Assembly (NCBI GenBank): GCA_051880035.1
Contig: JBJENE010000066.1
Coordinates: forward strand, 17,967 to 81,966
Direction of reading: 5' to 3'
DNA length: 64,000 nt
Source of the DNA: Eshraghiella sp051880035
GTDB lineage: Bacteria > Bacillota > Clostridia > Lachnospirales > Lachnospiraceae
Under the pieces are notes generated by a model. That model worked only from the letters and a program-made list of their open reading frames with translations. It was not told the DNA's origin and did no database searches. This document shows positions 1 to 8,704 of the stretch, one piece after another. A program made the translations under genes and the position numbers. Positions within the stretch are counted from its first letter, which is position 1. The number at the start of each line of letters is the position of its first letter.

Positions 1-614
1 CCGTAATGATATGTTACATCACCGGTAATTATTACCCCGGCACCTTTTTCCAAGGCAGGGATTATATCGTCTTTACCTGCTCCGGGACATATTGCAGCTT
101 TGGAAACGATTGCATTTTCGTCGCCATACAGAACAACTTTTTCAAGACCATAGGCCTTTTTAACCGTTTCACATAAAGCTTTTACGGTTACAGGTTTTTC
201 CAATGTTCCTATTCTTCCTATTCCTTCACCGTCAAGAATTTCCTCAAGAACTTCGGTATCCTTAAGTCCTATGAGTTCTGCCGCTGCATCTGCCATACCG
301 ATACAGTCAAAATTTGTATGCATGCAGTAACAGTTTATGCGATTTTCCAAAAGGGTTAGAACCCTTTTCCCGATAAAATCATCTTCGTTAACTTTTTGGA
401 GTCCGTGAAAAATTAATGGATGATGGGAAACAATCATTCCGGCACCAATTTCCACTGCTTTGGAAATTGCCGCATCATCCACATCAACCGTAACCAAAAT
501 CCTATTGATTTCATTGTCTTTCCGTCCCACATGCATGCCTACATTATCCCAGTCACATGCATATTTACACGGACTGAATTTTTCCAATAAACCGGCTATT
601 TCTCCTGCTTTCAT
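1..614 (-). CDS. Nif3-like dinuclear metal center protein (partial)
   Basis: This is the N-terminal part of a Nif3/YqfO/YbgI-family protein; the C-terminal part runs off the left edge of the window. The family forms a toroidal oligomer with a two-metal site, and its substrate is poorly defined. Visible motifs are SHHPLIFHGLQ, with the metal-binding histidines, and HTNFD further on. The start is ATG at 612-614, with GGAGG five bases upstream. It lies 14 bases after the trmK stop in the rpoD-trmK-nif3 order usual for Firmicutes, so it is probably cotranscribed with trmK. Family membership is clear; the biochemical function is not. Confidence 0.88.
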   Translation of the reverse strand, partial: MKAGEIAGLLEKFSPCKYACDWDNVGMHVGRKDNEINRILVTVDVDDAAISKAVEIGAGMIVSHHPLIFHGLQKVNEDDFIGKRVLTLLENRINCYCMHTNFDCIGMADAAAELIGLKDTEVLEEILDGEGIGRIGTLEKPVTVKALCETVKKAYGLEKVVLYGDENAIVSKAAICPGAGKDDIIPALEKGAGVIITGDVTYHY

Positions 615-628
615 AAAAACCTCCGACT

Positions 629-1312
629 TCATTCAAAAAGTTCCAATGCCCTGCATATTCTTTCCTTTTCAGCCAGAATCTCCTCATATCTGTCACGATT
701 GGCAACGCTGTCCAGTTTACGGAGTATTGTATCCCTTTTGGAATTTTCCTTTTCAAGGTATGCCTTAAGGGTTATATCCTTCCTCTCCAGTAATATCCTG
801 CCAAAATACAATGAAAGTTCATCATAAGACTCCGGTGTCTTTGGCACTGCTTTAATAATAAAATAATATTTTCCTTCATCGAGAACCATGCTCTCGTCTT
901 CTATGGCAAATCCCAGAACTCCAAGCCGGCTTCTTACAAGCTCCACATCCGAATGAGGGGATAAAACCAGTTCTTTGACTGATTTTATAACATGTATGCC
1001 TTCCGAAAGGATTCTGTTAATCAGAATCCCGCCCATTCCTGCAATTACAACGGTATCCGACTCTCCTTCTTTAAGCTCTTTAAGCCCGTCGGAAAGTCTG
1101 GTTGATACAATGTCTTCAACACCATATTGCTTAATGTTATCCACGGCCCTTTTCAATGGCCCTTTATTAATATCCATGGCAATTGCAGACGGTACTCTGT
1201 TATGTAGTGCAAGATAAATGGGAATATATCCGTGATCAGTTCCCACATCCGCAACACGGTTACCATCGGTAATCATATCTGCAACTGCCAAAAGTCTCTT
1301 AGATAAATTCAT
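629..1312 (-). CDS. trmK: tRNA (adenine(22)-N(1))-methyltransferase TrmK
   Basis: A 227-residue class I SAM-dependent methyltransferase of the TrmK/YqfN family, which makes m1A22 in tRNA. The SAM-binding motif VADVGTDHGYIPIYLAL lies near residues 20-36 and the catalytic-loop motif VVIAGMGGILI near residues 87-97. Length matches the family (about 225-240). Its ATG overlaps the rpoD stop by one base (TGATG), which suggests translational coupling. Position between rpoD and a nif3-like gene is the conserved Firmicute arrangement and strengthens the call. Confidence 0.92.
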   Translation of the reverse strand: MNLSKRLLAVADMITDGNRVADVGTDHGYIPIYLALHNRVPSAIAMDINKGPLKRAVDNIKQYGVEDIVSTRLSDGLKELKEGESDTVVIAGMGGILINRILSEGIHVIKSVKELVLSPHSDVELVRSRLGVLGFAIEDESMVLDEGKYYFIIKAVPKTPESYDELSLYFGRILLERKDITLKAYLEKENSKRDTILRKLDSVANRDRYEEILAEKERICRALELFE

Positions 1313-2424
1313 CAGTCAAGATAATCCTTTAATTTACGGCTTCTGCTTGGATGTCTCAGTTTTCTTAAGGCTTTTGCCTCAATCTGCCTGATTCTTTCAC
1401 GGGTTACATTAAACTCTTTTCCTACTTCCTCAAGAGTTCTTGCTCTTCCGTCATCAAGACCGAATCTGAGTTTAAGCACTTTCTGTTCCCTGTCCGTAAG
1501 GGTGGCAAGTACTTCCTCCAGCTGTTCCTTTAAAAGTGTAAATGCCGCAGCCTCTGCCGGTACCGGAACATTGTCATCCTGGATAAAATCTCCCAAATGA
1601 CTGTCCTCTTCCTCACCGATAGGAGTCTCCAGTGAAACAGGTTCCTGAGAGATTTTAAGAATTTCACGCACTCTTTCAACAGGAAGGTTCATTTCTTCGG
1701 CAATTTCCTGAGGAGTCGGTTCACGGCCAAGCTCCTGAAGGAGCTGTCTTGATACTCTGATAAGCTTGTTAATTGTTTCAACCATATGAACAGGTATTCT
1801 GATAGTTCTTGCCTGGTCTGCTATGGCTCTTGTAATAGCCTGTCTTATCCACCATGTAGCATATGTGGAGAATTTATATCCTTTTCTGTAATCGAATTTT
1901 TCAACAGCCTTAATAAGACCAAGGTTACCTTCCTGAATAAGGTCCAGAAAAAGCATGCCACGGCCCACATAACGCTTTGCAATACTTACAACAAGTCTTA
2001 AGTTAGCTTCTGCAAGACGCTTTTTGGCAGACTCATCCCCTAACTCCATTCTTTTTGCAAGATCTATTTCTTCCTCTGCCGTAAGAAGAGGAACCTTTCC
2101 GATTTCTTTAAGGTACATTCTTACAGGATCTTCGATACTGATTCCGTCAGGAACCGACAAGTCAATATTCTCAACATCTACTTCATCTTCGTCATCAAGA
2201 ATTATTTCCTCGTCATCATCATCAACCTCTGTTGTTCTCAGAGTGTCAATTCCGTTAGCTTCGAGGAATTCCAGAATTTTTTCCATCTTATCCGGATCAA
2301 GCTCCATATCACTGAAAATGTCAGTAATTTCCTGATACTCCAGCACATTCTTTTTCTTTTTGGCGAGAGTCAGTAAAAGCTTAAGCTTTTCGTTAAATTT
2401 TTCCATGTTTTCTTCCATGAACAT
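1312..2424 (-). CDS. rpoD: RNA polymerase primary sigma factor RpoD (SigA)
   Basis: Housekeeping sigma-70 factor of about 370 residues. An acidic region 1.1-like stretch sits near residues 65-85, followed by region 1.2 (PVRMYLKEIGKVPLLT), region 2 with FSTYATWWIRQAITRAIADQ for -10 recognition and melting, region 3, and region 4.2 with VTRERIRQIEAKALRKLR for -35 binding. Three in-frame ATGs occur within five codons at 2418-2430. The one at 2424 has AAGG six bases upstream and is preferred, because at 2430 the ribosome site would abut the start codon. It lies downstream of dnaG and upstream of trmK in a typical macromolecular-synthesis operon. Confidence 0.97.
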   Translation of the reverse strand: MFMEENMEKFNEKLKLLLTLAKKKKNVLEYQEITDIFSDMELDPDKMEKILEFLEANGIDTLRTTEVDDDDEEIILDDEDEVDVENIDLSVPDGISIEDPVRMYLKEIGKVPLLTAEEEIDLAKRMELGDESAKKRLAEANLRLVVSIAKRYVGRGMLFLDLIQEGNLGLIKAVEKFDYRKGYKFSTYATWWIRQAITRAIADQARTIRIPVHMVETINKLIRVSRQLLQELGREPTPQEIAEEMNLPVERVREILKISQEPVSLETPIGEEEDSHLGDFIQDDNVPVPAEAAAFTLLKEQLEEVLATLTDREQKVLKLRFGLDDGRARTLEEVGKEFNVTRERIRQIEAKALRKLRHPSRSRKLKDYLD

Positions 2425-2456
2425 GTCCATCCTTCCATCGTAATCTTATTGTAACC

Positions 2457-4211
2457 TTAATGCAGTGAAATATGCAGGTTTTTAAGTTCTGCCTGTTCTT
2501 TAATGATTTTTTGCAGTTCCGCAATGTCTGCGGCATTTCTGCTCCTGATATCCAGGCTGTTTCTCTTTATCAGCATAACTGCATCGTTAAGTGCTTTTTC
2601 TCTTTCATTGGTTCCTGCCGATGTATCAAGCACATCCGTATTCAGTATTCCCGCGACTTCTCTCTGGTCTTCTTCATCCTCAAAACAATTAAGAATTGCC
2701 GCCGGATTAAAACTGTTATTATCAAGCTGCGAAAACATGATTTCGGCAACCTTTTTATATGCCGGCTCGGTAAAATCATCAACCGTAATATATTTACGGA
2801 TAAGGTGATATATTGCCGTATCATCACAAATCCATGTCAAAAGCATGCGCTGTGACTTCTTGATGCCGTCATCTTTCTCCTTGTGTGCAACGGGCTTTGG
2901 TTCCTTTTCCTTGGGTGGTCTAAAACCTACGGCCGCCATTTTCCCAACGAGTTTTCTGAGGCTTTCCGGTTTCACAAAATATTTGGCACTAATTGCTTCG
3001 ATATAATTGTTACGCTCTATTTCTTCTTCAAATCTTAATAGCCTTTTGGCTGTTTCGTTAAGGAAAGCGGTCTTGCCTGCCGGATCATCAAGTTCGAAAT
3101 CTTTTTCCATCATTCTTATTTCAAACAGGAAACTGTTTTCAGCATTTTCAATTCTTTGTTCAAAGGCTTCTCTGCCCTCTGCTTTAATAAATTCATCCGC
3201 ATCCTTGTAGGGTTCCATATTAATAACCTTGGTTCTAAGCCCGGCTTCCGCAAAAATTCCGATTGCCCTTAATGCCGCCTTCACTCCCGGTCCGTCACTG
3301 TCATAACAGATAAGCACATCCTTAACATACCGCTTGATTAACATAGCCTGTCCTATGGTAAGTGCTGTTCCAAGGGATGCCACCGCCTGGTTAAAGCCTG
3401 CCTGATGCATGGATATTACATCCATATATCCTTCACAGATTATGATGTTATTCTTTCTGGAGTTCTTAGCGTAATTAAGTCCATACAGGTTACGGCCTTT
3501 ATCAAAAACAGGGGTCTCCGGTGAATTAAGGTATTTGGGCTGTCCGTCTCCCATTACACGGCCACCGAACCCTATTACTTTATTGTTGGCATTAATAATA
3601 GGGAACATCACGCGGTTACGGAATCTGTCGTGTACACCTCTCTCATCATAGATAAAAAGGCCTGTCTCTTTAAGGACATCATCACTGTAACCTTTATGCC
3701 TGATGTATCTGTAAAGCGAATCACTTTTCATATCTGATACACCCAATCCGAAGGATGTTATTGTCTCATCGGAAAGCTGCCTCTTGGTAAAATACTGTCC
3801 CGCGCTCTTTCCTGCAGGCGTTGAAAGCAGATAATGATAATATCTGGCGGCTTCTTTATTAATGTCATACAGGCTGTTTTTAATGTCGCTCTTACGCTTT
3901 TCTTCAGGACTTAACTCTATCTGCGGAAGTTCCACTCCCGCTCTGTCAGCCAGAACCTTAACGGCTTCCATAAAGGTAAGGCTGTCATATTTCATCAGAA
4001 AAGAAAAGACATTTCCGCCTTCTCCGCATCCGAAGCAGTAGAACATCTGCTTATGTCCGGAAACAGAAAAAGATGGTGATTTCTCATTATGAAAAGGACA
4101 CAGCCCGAAATATGAACTGCCTTTTTTTTGAAGTTTTACTCGTTCGGAAATAACATCCACAATATCATTGCGGGAGCGTACTTCCTCGATAATATCATCT
4201 GACAGATACAA
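2457..4211 (-). CDS. dnaG: DNA primase DnaG
   Basis: Replicative primase that makes RNA primers for DnaB-driven replication. An N-terminal CHC2 zinc finger (CPFHNEKSPSF...YCFGCGEGG) is followed by the primase core with TOPRIM motifs (IICEGYMDVI and CYDSDGPG) and a weaker C-terminal helicase-interaction domain. The open frame extends to a GTG at 4238, but a TTG at 4211 sits just after AGAGGTG and gives the normal family N-terminus, with about seven residues before EEVRSRNDIVDVI. That start also removes a 13-base overlap with dgt. Length is about 584 residues, typical of the family. Confidence 0.96.
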   Translation of the reverse strand: MYLSDDIIEEVRSRNDIVDVISERVKLQKKGSSYFGLCPFHNEKSPSFSVSGHKQMFYCFGCGEGGNVFSFLMKYDSLTFMEAVKVLADRAGVELPQIELSPEEKRKSDIKNSLYDINKEAARYYHYLLSTPAGKSAGQYFTKRQLSDETITSFGLGVSDMKSDSLYRYIRHKGYSDDVLKETGLFIYDERGVHDRFRNRVMFPIINANNKVIGFGGRVMGDGQPKYLNSPETPVFDKGRNLYGLNYAKNSRKNNIIICEGYMDVISMHQAGFNQAVASLGTALTIGQAMLIKRYVKDVLICYDSDGPGVKAALRAIGIFAEAGLRTKVINMEPYKDADEFIKAEGREAFEQRIENAENSFLFEIRMMEKDFELDDPAGKTAFLNETAKRLLRFEEEIERNNYIEAISAKYFVKPESLRKLVGKMAAVGFRPPKEKEPKPVAHKEKDDGIKKSQRMLLTWICDDTAIYHLIRKYITVDDFTEPAYKKVAEIMFSQLDNNSFNPAAILNCFEDEEDQREVAGILNTDVLDTSAGTNEREKALNDAVMLIKRNSLDIRSRNAADIAELQKIIKEQAELKNLHISLH

Positions 4212-4225
4212 GCTGCCACCTCTTT

Positions 4226-5233
4226 CTATTTCTTCCACGAAACAGGAATGAATATTTTCTTAAAAATATTAACTGCATACTGGTCGCTCATTCCTGCTAT
4301 GTAGTCACAAACCACTCTTTCACGGGTCTCTTTGTGACTTTCTTCTATATCTCTGAAATCTTCAGGTAATTCTTCAAAATGCTCCATAAAGTAATAATAC
4401 ATTTCTTTGAGCATCTTCACTGCCTTGGTTTCCTCACTCTTGGCTACAGGATTGGTGTAAACGCTGTCAAACATGTAACTTCTAAGTCCCGTCATGGCAG
4501 TGCTTATATCATCTGACATAAGTATGTCATCATGCCCAAGGCTTTCATTTATTATATCGTGAATCATGGTATTAAGCCGCTCTTTAGTACTGTGTCCCAA
4601 AATATCGGTATATTCTCCGGGAAGTTCCTCTTCCCTAAGAATTCCTCCTCTTATGGCATCATCAATATCATGATTGATATATGCTATTTTATCGGACATC
4701 CGGATAATCTTTCCTTCGAGAGTCATGGGATTGCCGGTTGTACGGTGGTTAAGGATTCCATCCCTTACTTCTGCAGTAAGATTAAGACCCTTTCCGTCTT
4801 TTTCAAGAAACTCCACTACTCTAATGCTCTGCTCATAATGTCTGAAGCCAAAAGGGCACACCTCATTAAGAACCCTCTCCCCGGCATGTCCGAAAGGAGT
4901 GTGTCCCAAATCATGTCCCAAAGCAATCGCTTCAGTCAGGTCTTCGTTAAGCCTTAAAGCTCTGGCTATTGTCCTTCCTATCTGGGAAACCTCAAGCGTA
5001 TGAGTAAGTCTTGTTCTGTAATGATCTCCTTCGGGAGACAAAAAAACCTGTGTCTTATGCTTAAGTCTTCTGAATGACTTGCAATGAAGAATTCTGTCAC
5101 GGTCTCTTTGATATACCGTACGGATATCGCATTCCTGTTCCGGTATATCCCTTCCCTTACTTCTGATACTGAAAGAAGCATAGGGACTCAGATGCTCCAG
5201 CTCCCAGTTCTCCTGATTCTCTCTAATATTCAT
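4226..5233 (-). CDS. dgt: Deoxyguanosinetriphosphate triphosphohydrolase (dGTPase-like, HD domain)
   Basis: HD-domain dNTP triphosphohydrolase of the dGTPase family (type 2, about 335 residues), which hydrolyses dNTPs to nucleosides and triphosphate. HD-domain motifs visible are RLTHTLEVSQIGRTIARAL, LGHDLGHTPFGHAGE and RMSDKIAYINHDIDD, carrying the metal-ligand His and Asp residues. An upstream TTG at 5239 is also in frame. The ATG at 5233 is preferred because GAGG lies at the right spacing before it. The gene precedes dnaG, an arrangement common in clostridia. Substrate preference among dNTPs cannot be read from the sequence. Confidence 0.92.
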   Translation of the reverse strand: MNIRENQENWELEHLSPYASFSIRSKGRDIPEQECDIRTVYQRDRDRILHCKSFRRLKHKTQVFLSPEGDHYRTRLTHTLEVSQIGRTIARALRLNEDLTEAIALGHDLGHTPFGHAGERVLNEVCPFGFRHYEQSIRVVEFLEKDGKGLNLTAEVRDGILNHRTTGNPMTLEGKIIRMSDKIAYINHDIDDAIRGGILREEELPGEYTDILGHSTKERLNTMIHDIINESLGHDDILMSDDISTAMTGLRSYMFDSVYTNPVAKSEETKAVKMLKEMYYYFMEHFEELPEDFRDIEESHKETRERVVCDYIAGMSDQYAVNIFKKIFIPVSWKK

Positions 5234-5294
5234 CCGCAAACCTCGCGATTAAATAGTCACTACTCTATTATTCTACATAATTTTTAAAAATCCT

Positions 5295-5741
5295 TTAATT
5301 ATTTTGTATTATTTCCAGCAGTCTGTCGATTGCCAAAAGGTATCCTTTTAATCCCTGTCCCACAATCTGACCGTCACATGCAGGGAGAGTAACAGAAACA
5401 TGTCTGAAGGCTTCCCTTTCATTTACGTTTGAAATGTGGATTTCGATTTTGGGAAATGTGGTTACGGATGCCAATGCATCGTGAATTGCATAACTGTAAT
5501 GGGTGTAGGCTCCGGGATTAATTACAAGTCCTTCGGTTCCGTCAAAATATGCCTCCTGGATTCTGTCTATTATGGCACCTTCATGGTTACTCTGGAAACA
5601 TTCAACCTGAACATCTCTTTCTTTTGCATAATTTTCAATCATATTTACCAGATATTCATAATTTTCATTTCCGTATATGTTTTTTTCCCTGATTCCGAGA
5701 AAATTCAGGTTAGGTCCGTTAATTACAAGTATTTTTGTCAT
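5295..5741 (-). CDS. aroQ: 3-dehydroquinate dehydratase, type II
   Basis: Third step of the shikimate pathway, converting 3-dehydroquinate to 3-dehydroshikimate. At 148 residues it fits the small dodecameric type II enzymes. Conserved motifs are VINGPNLNFLGIREKNIYG, with the Arg and Tyr of the active-site lid, NPGAYTHYSYAIHDAL, and EIHISNVNEREAFRHVS, with the catalytic His. It overlaps the end of aroK by four bases (ATGA), so aroE-aroK-aroQ form a translationally coupled group. Confidence 0.96.
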   Translation of the reverse strand: MTKILVINGPNLNFLGIREKNIYGNENYEYLVNMIENYAKERDVQVECFQSNHEGAIIDRIQEAYFDGTEGLVINPGAYTHYSYAIHDALASVTTFPKIEIHISNVNEREAFRHVSVTLPACDGQIVGQGLKGYLLAIDRLLEIIQNN

Positions 5742-6244
5742 ATAAGTGCCTCCTTTATCAGAGAATATATTTCAGACAGGGTCTTATCATCGGTATCAAC
5801 AATATATTCTGCCGTCTCAAGATAAATATCTTCCCTTGCATTCATAAGTTCGGTAATTTTATCGCGGATGTTGCCGTTCTTTAAAAGTGGTCTGGTCCGG
5901 TCATTGGAAAGCCTTTTTTCAAGGGAGTCAATGGTGGTTCTTAAATACACAGTCACTCCAAGCTTTTTAAGAAGTTTTCTGTTAATCTCTCTTACCGGCA
6001 GTCCCCCTCCGACAGAAATAACCGTATTATGTATGTTCTTTGCTATAAGTTCATTAAGGACCGAAGTTTCGGCATCCCTGAAGTACTCTTCTCCATCACT
6101 GTCAAATATTTCGGATATTCTGCGGTTTTCCTTTTTTTCGATATATTCGTCGGTATCAATAAAATTATAATTCTGCCCGGACATATACTTTCCGAGGCTT
6201 GTCTTTCCGCTGCCCATAAAACCGATTAAAACAATATTTTTCAT
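5738..6244 (-). CDS. aroK: Shikimate kinase
   Basis: ATP-dependent phosphorylation of shikimate at the 3-hydroxyl. The 168-residue NMP-kinase-like protein has Walker A GFMGSGKTSLG near residue 8, the shikimate-binding DTDEYIE and SVGGGLP motifs, and the lid RTRPLL. The start overlaps the aroE stop by four bases (ATGA) and the stop overlaps the aroQ start in the same way. Confidence 0.95.
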   Translation of the reverse strand: MKNIVLIGFMGSGKTSLGKYMSGQNYNFIDTDEYIEKKENRRISEIFDSDGEEYFRDAETSVLNELIAKNIHNTVISVGGGLPVREINRKLLKKLGVTVYLRTTIDSLEKRLSNDRTRPLLKNGNIRDKITELMNAREDIYLETAEYIVDTDDKTLSEIYSLIKEALI

Positions 6245-7101
6245 CTGTTTTCCAGCTCCTTTTTAAGCATTGATAAAATTTCTGCGGCCAGCTCATCCGG
6301 AACTTTTACATCATTCCATAATTCAAATGCTGCTATTCCCTGATATAAAAGCATTTTAATTCCGTTATGGGCAGGTGCACCTTTCTTCATACATTTTTTC
6401 ATAAAGCTTGTGGTTTCCGGATTAAAGATTATGTCCACTCCGGCCTCAACAAGATCATAAAAATCATCATCTTCTATCGGAGCGCAGGAAACATTCGGGT
6501 ACAGCCCCACACTTGTGGTCTGGATTACAGGGTATTTACCAATAGGGATTGCTTTATAGTCCTCAATAAAAAGCGGTGTTACAACATTTTCAAAATGGCT
6601 GTTTACCTCTTTGGCAAGTTTTTCGGCTTTATCAATACTTCTGTTAAGAAGCCATATTCTTCCTGCACCTTCAGAGGCACACAGAAATGTTATTGCTTTG
6701 GATGCGCCTCCTGCGCCCAGAATAATAACCTCTCTGTCCTTAATCTCAATTCCCTCTTCCCTAAGCTGTCTTCCGAGGCCTATTATATCTGTATTATAGC
6801 CTTTGTATCCGTTATGGGTAGTTACGATTGTATTAACCGCACCTATTTTGGCAGCCAGAGGGTCAATTTCAGTAAGTTCAGGTATAACCCTGCATTTATG
6901 GGGAACTGTTACATTCATGCCAAGGATTCCAAGTGCCTTTGCACCGGCTATTGCCTCCGGAACCTTATCCTCCTCTACCCTGAATGCAGTGTATGCCATA
7001 TTAATTCCCATTCTCTCTGCCAGCGTGTTATGAATCAAAGGTGAAAGTGAATGTTCTACGGGATTTCCTATTAAGCAGCATAATTTAGTTTTTGCGTCCA
7101 T
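6241..7101 (-). CDS. aroE: Shikimate dehydrogenase (NADP+)
   Basis: Reduces 3-dehydroshikimate to shikimate. The N-terminal substrate domain carries GNPVEHSLSPLIHN and NVTVPHK with the catalytic Lys. The C-terminal Rossmann domain has GAGGASKA near residue 130, and NTDIIG supplies the substrate Asp. Its 286 residues match the family. The start lies within the last 17 bases of the yqeG-like gene, so these genes are probably cotranscribed. Confidence 0.95.
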   Translation of the reverse strand: MDAKTKLCCLIGNPVEHSLSPLIHNTLAERMGINMAYTAFRVEEDKVPEAIAGAKALGILGMNVTVPHKCRVIPELTEIDPLAAKIGAVNTIVTTHNGYKGYNTDIIGLGRQLREEGIEIKDREVIILGAGGASKAITFLCASEGAGRIWLLNRSIDKAEKLAKEVNSHFENVVTPLFIEDYKAIPIGKYPVIQTTSVGLYPNVSCAPIEDDDFYDLVEAGVDIIFNPETTSFMKKCMKKGAPAHNGIKMLLYQGIAAFELWNDVKVPDELAAEILSMLKKELENR

Positions 7102-7603
7102 TACAATCCTTCTTTCTTCTTTTATAAAAAAACAGAACTATTTTCTCTAATTTGCGTTTAAGTACAATTTGAATTTCTTCTTTCGGATGAATCGGTTTAA
7201 CGAGAATTGTGGGAATTCCCGTACGATTTGCGCCGTATACATCCGTAAAAAGCTGATCTCCCACAAAATAAGTTGTATCCTTGTCCGTTCCCATAAGTTC
7301 CATCGCTTTAATGTAATTCTTTCTGGAAGGTTTATGGGCGTCATATATATATTTGGACCCTACTTCTTCAGCAAATGGTTTAACTCTTGGTTCCTTGTTG
7401 TTGGAAATAAGGCATGTATCAAAGCCAATCTGCCTCAGTCTCTTAAAAAGCTCAACTGCTCTCGGGGTTGCAGGTTGTCCATGCTCCGTCAATGTATTGT
7501 CAATATCAAAGATGATACCTCTTATTCCGGCTTCATAAAGTTTGTTAAAATCAATCAAATATGTGGAATCCACATAATCCGTGGGATAAAATTTTTTAAA
7601 CAT
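7085..7603 (-). CDS. YqeG family HAD IIIA-type phosphatase
   Basis: Small HAD-superfamily phosphatase of about 172 residues. The nucleophile motif is IFDIDNTLTEHG (DxDxT), motif II is LISNNKEPRV, and the late motif is YFVGDQLFTDVYGANRTG. YqeG-family proteins are phosphatidylglycerophosphatase-like HAD enzymes, but the physiological substrate here is not proven. The open frame begins at 7639, but the ATG at 7603 has AAAGGAG at ideal spacing and gives the usual family N-terminus. A terminator hairpin lies just upstream, so transcription of this gene probably starts afresh after nrdR. Confidence 0.88.
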   Translation of the reverse strand: MFKKFYPTDYVDSTYLIDFNKLYEAGIRGIIFDIDNTLTEHGQPATPRAVELFKRLRQIGFDTCLISNNKEPRVKPFAEEVGSKYIYDAHKPSRKNYIKAMELMGTDKDTTYFVGDQLFTDVYGANRTGIPTILVKPIHPKEEIQIVLKRKLEKIVLFFYKRRKKDCNGRKN

Positions 7604-7630
7604 ATATTCTCCTTTGCAGGCAGTCTGTAT

Positions 7631-7659
7631 ATTAAACAAAACCCCGGATGTTCCGGGGC
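7631..7659 (-). terminator. Intrinsic terminator downstream of nrdR
   Basis: On the minus strand a perfect 7-bp G+C-rich stem (arms at 7642-7648 and 7652-7658, three-base loop) is followed by TTTTGTTT. It sits just after the nrdR stop and upstream of the YqeG ribosome site. Confidence 0.85.
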
Positions 7660-7669
7660 TTTGTGTGCT

Positions 7670-8119
7670 TTACTGAAGGAACTTTTTTAATTCGTTCATA
7701 AATGTGTTAACATCTTTAAATTCTCTGTAAACAGAGGCAAATCTTACATATGCAACCGCATCTATATCCTTAAGCTTATCCATTACCAGTTCTCCGATAA
7801 TGGTAGTAGGTATTTCTTTCTCATCCATATTAAAAATCTTAGTCTCTATGTCATCTACAATTTCCGTAATTGTATTAACAGAAACAGGTCTCTTATGACA
7901 TGAACGGAGAATTCCGTCCTGAATCTTATTTCTGTCATACGGCTCCCTGTTATTATCCTTCTTAATTACAATTAACGGAACCGTCTCTACCTTCTCGTAG
8001 GTTGTAAATCTTTTACCGCATTTATCACACTGGCGTCTTCTTCTTATTGAACTGTTATCTTCCGCCGGTCTTGAATCAATTACTTTGGTATTCTCTTCCC
8101 CGCAATATGGACATCTCAT
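7670..8119 (-). CDS. nrdR: Transcriptional repressor NrdR
   Basis: Nucleotide-sensing repressor of ribonucleotide reductase genes. An N-terminal zinc ribbon (MRCPYCGEENTKVIDSRP and CDKCGKRFTTYE) is followed by an ATP-cone domain (VIKKDNNREPYDRNKI). From the ATG at 8119, which has GGAGG upstream, the protein is 149 residues, the normal length. The open frame extends 16 codons further to 8167 without a ribosome site, so that extension is rejected. No NrdR box was identified in the window. Confidence 0.95.
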   Translation of the reverse strand: MRCPYCGEENTKVIDSRPAEDNSSIRRRRQCDKCGKRFTTYEKVETVPLIVIKKDNNREPYDRNKIQDGILRSCHKRPVSVNTITEIVDDIETKIFNMDEKEIPTTIIGELVMDKLKDIDAVAYVRFASVYREFKDVNTFMNELKKFLQ

Positions 8120-8220
8120 CTGTCTGCCTCCAATATTTTTTACCTTGTGCCGTAATTTAATACACACTATGTATTATATGTTTTATAAAAAAAACCGTCA
8201 ACCTTTTTCCACAATAAGCT

Positions 8221-8478
8221 TTACTGTATTTTACAAAGAATCTTTTCTTCACACACATTTACAAGAATCACATCCGGTCCGACTTTGCAGATACACTCAT
8301 AAGGAATAATATATTCATTCTCCCTTCCTAAGAATCCAAAAAGTTTCCCCGGTCCCGGAACGATTATTGCAATAATCTTTCCCGTGAAAATGTCAATGTC
8401 CACATCTATAACAAAACCCAGTATTTTACAATCGGTAGAATTGATGACCTCTTTGTTTTTTAAATCACATATTCTCAC
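8221..8478 (-). CDS. YlmC/YmxH family sporulation protein (PRC-barrel)
   Basis: An 85-residue PRC-barrel protein recognised from MRICDLKNKEVIN at the N-terminus, the hydrophobic DVDIDIFTGKIIAIIVPG core and the YIIPYECICKVGPDVILV tail. The family is widespread in spore-forming Firmicutes and tied to sporulation, with no proven biochemical role. It lies upstream of nrdR on the same strand, separated by about 100 bases. A structured repeat lies about 80 bases further upstream. Confidence 0.85.
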   Translation of the reverse strand: MRICDLKNKEVINSTDCKILGFVIDVDIDIFTGKIIAIIVPGPGKLFGFLGRENEYIIPYECICKVGPDVILVNVCEEKILCKIQ

Positions 8479-8559
8479 GGCCGTACCACCACATACAGAT
8501 ACTTATTTTATTATATGCACTAAATCCGATTTGGTATCATAACCCTAAGATATAATGAA

Positions 8560-8683
8560 ATGTAAAAAGCCCGATTGAAAGATTTTTGATGCCGTGGGTC
8601 CTTAGGCTGCGTCCTCTGCAGCCTTAGTACCCTTACGAGCATCAACCAAACGCAAGTGTTCTTTCAACCGGGCTATTTACATA
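8560..8683 (-). repeat. 124-bp structured direct repeat, copy 1 (MITE-like or RNA element)
   Basis: This copy matches the element at 12045-12168 at 123 of 124 positions, in the same orientation and with no gaps. Its ends are inverted repeats of about 23 bp, pairing TCTTTCAACC with GGTTGAAAGA, that form a long outer stem. Inside are nested stems TTGATGC/GCATCAA, GGGT/ACCC and AGGCTGC/GCAGCCT with a seven-base loop. Read on the minus strand, the last stem is followed by TTTTT, as in an intrinsic terminator. It begins 22 bases after the stop of the subtilase gene. The single difference from copy 2 (position 8574) keeps a G-U pair in minus-strand RNA but makes a mismatch in plus-strand RNA. No reading frame or transposase is present. 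Confidence 0.9.
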
Positions 8684-8704
8684 ACTTTTACTCCTAATAT
8701 TCAT

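Noticed and set aside
460..768. Plus-strand frame over nif3 and trmK
   Set aside because: It is the antisense of two recognisable genes, with no ribosome site.
4212..4238. GTG start for dnaG
   Set aside because: A TTG 27 bases further in has a strong ribosome site, gives the normal family N-terminus, and avoids overlap with dgt.
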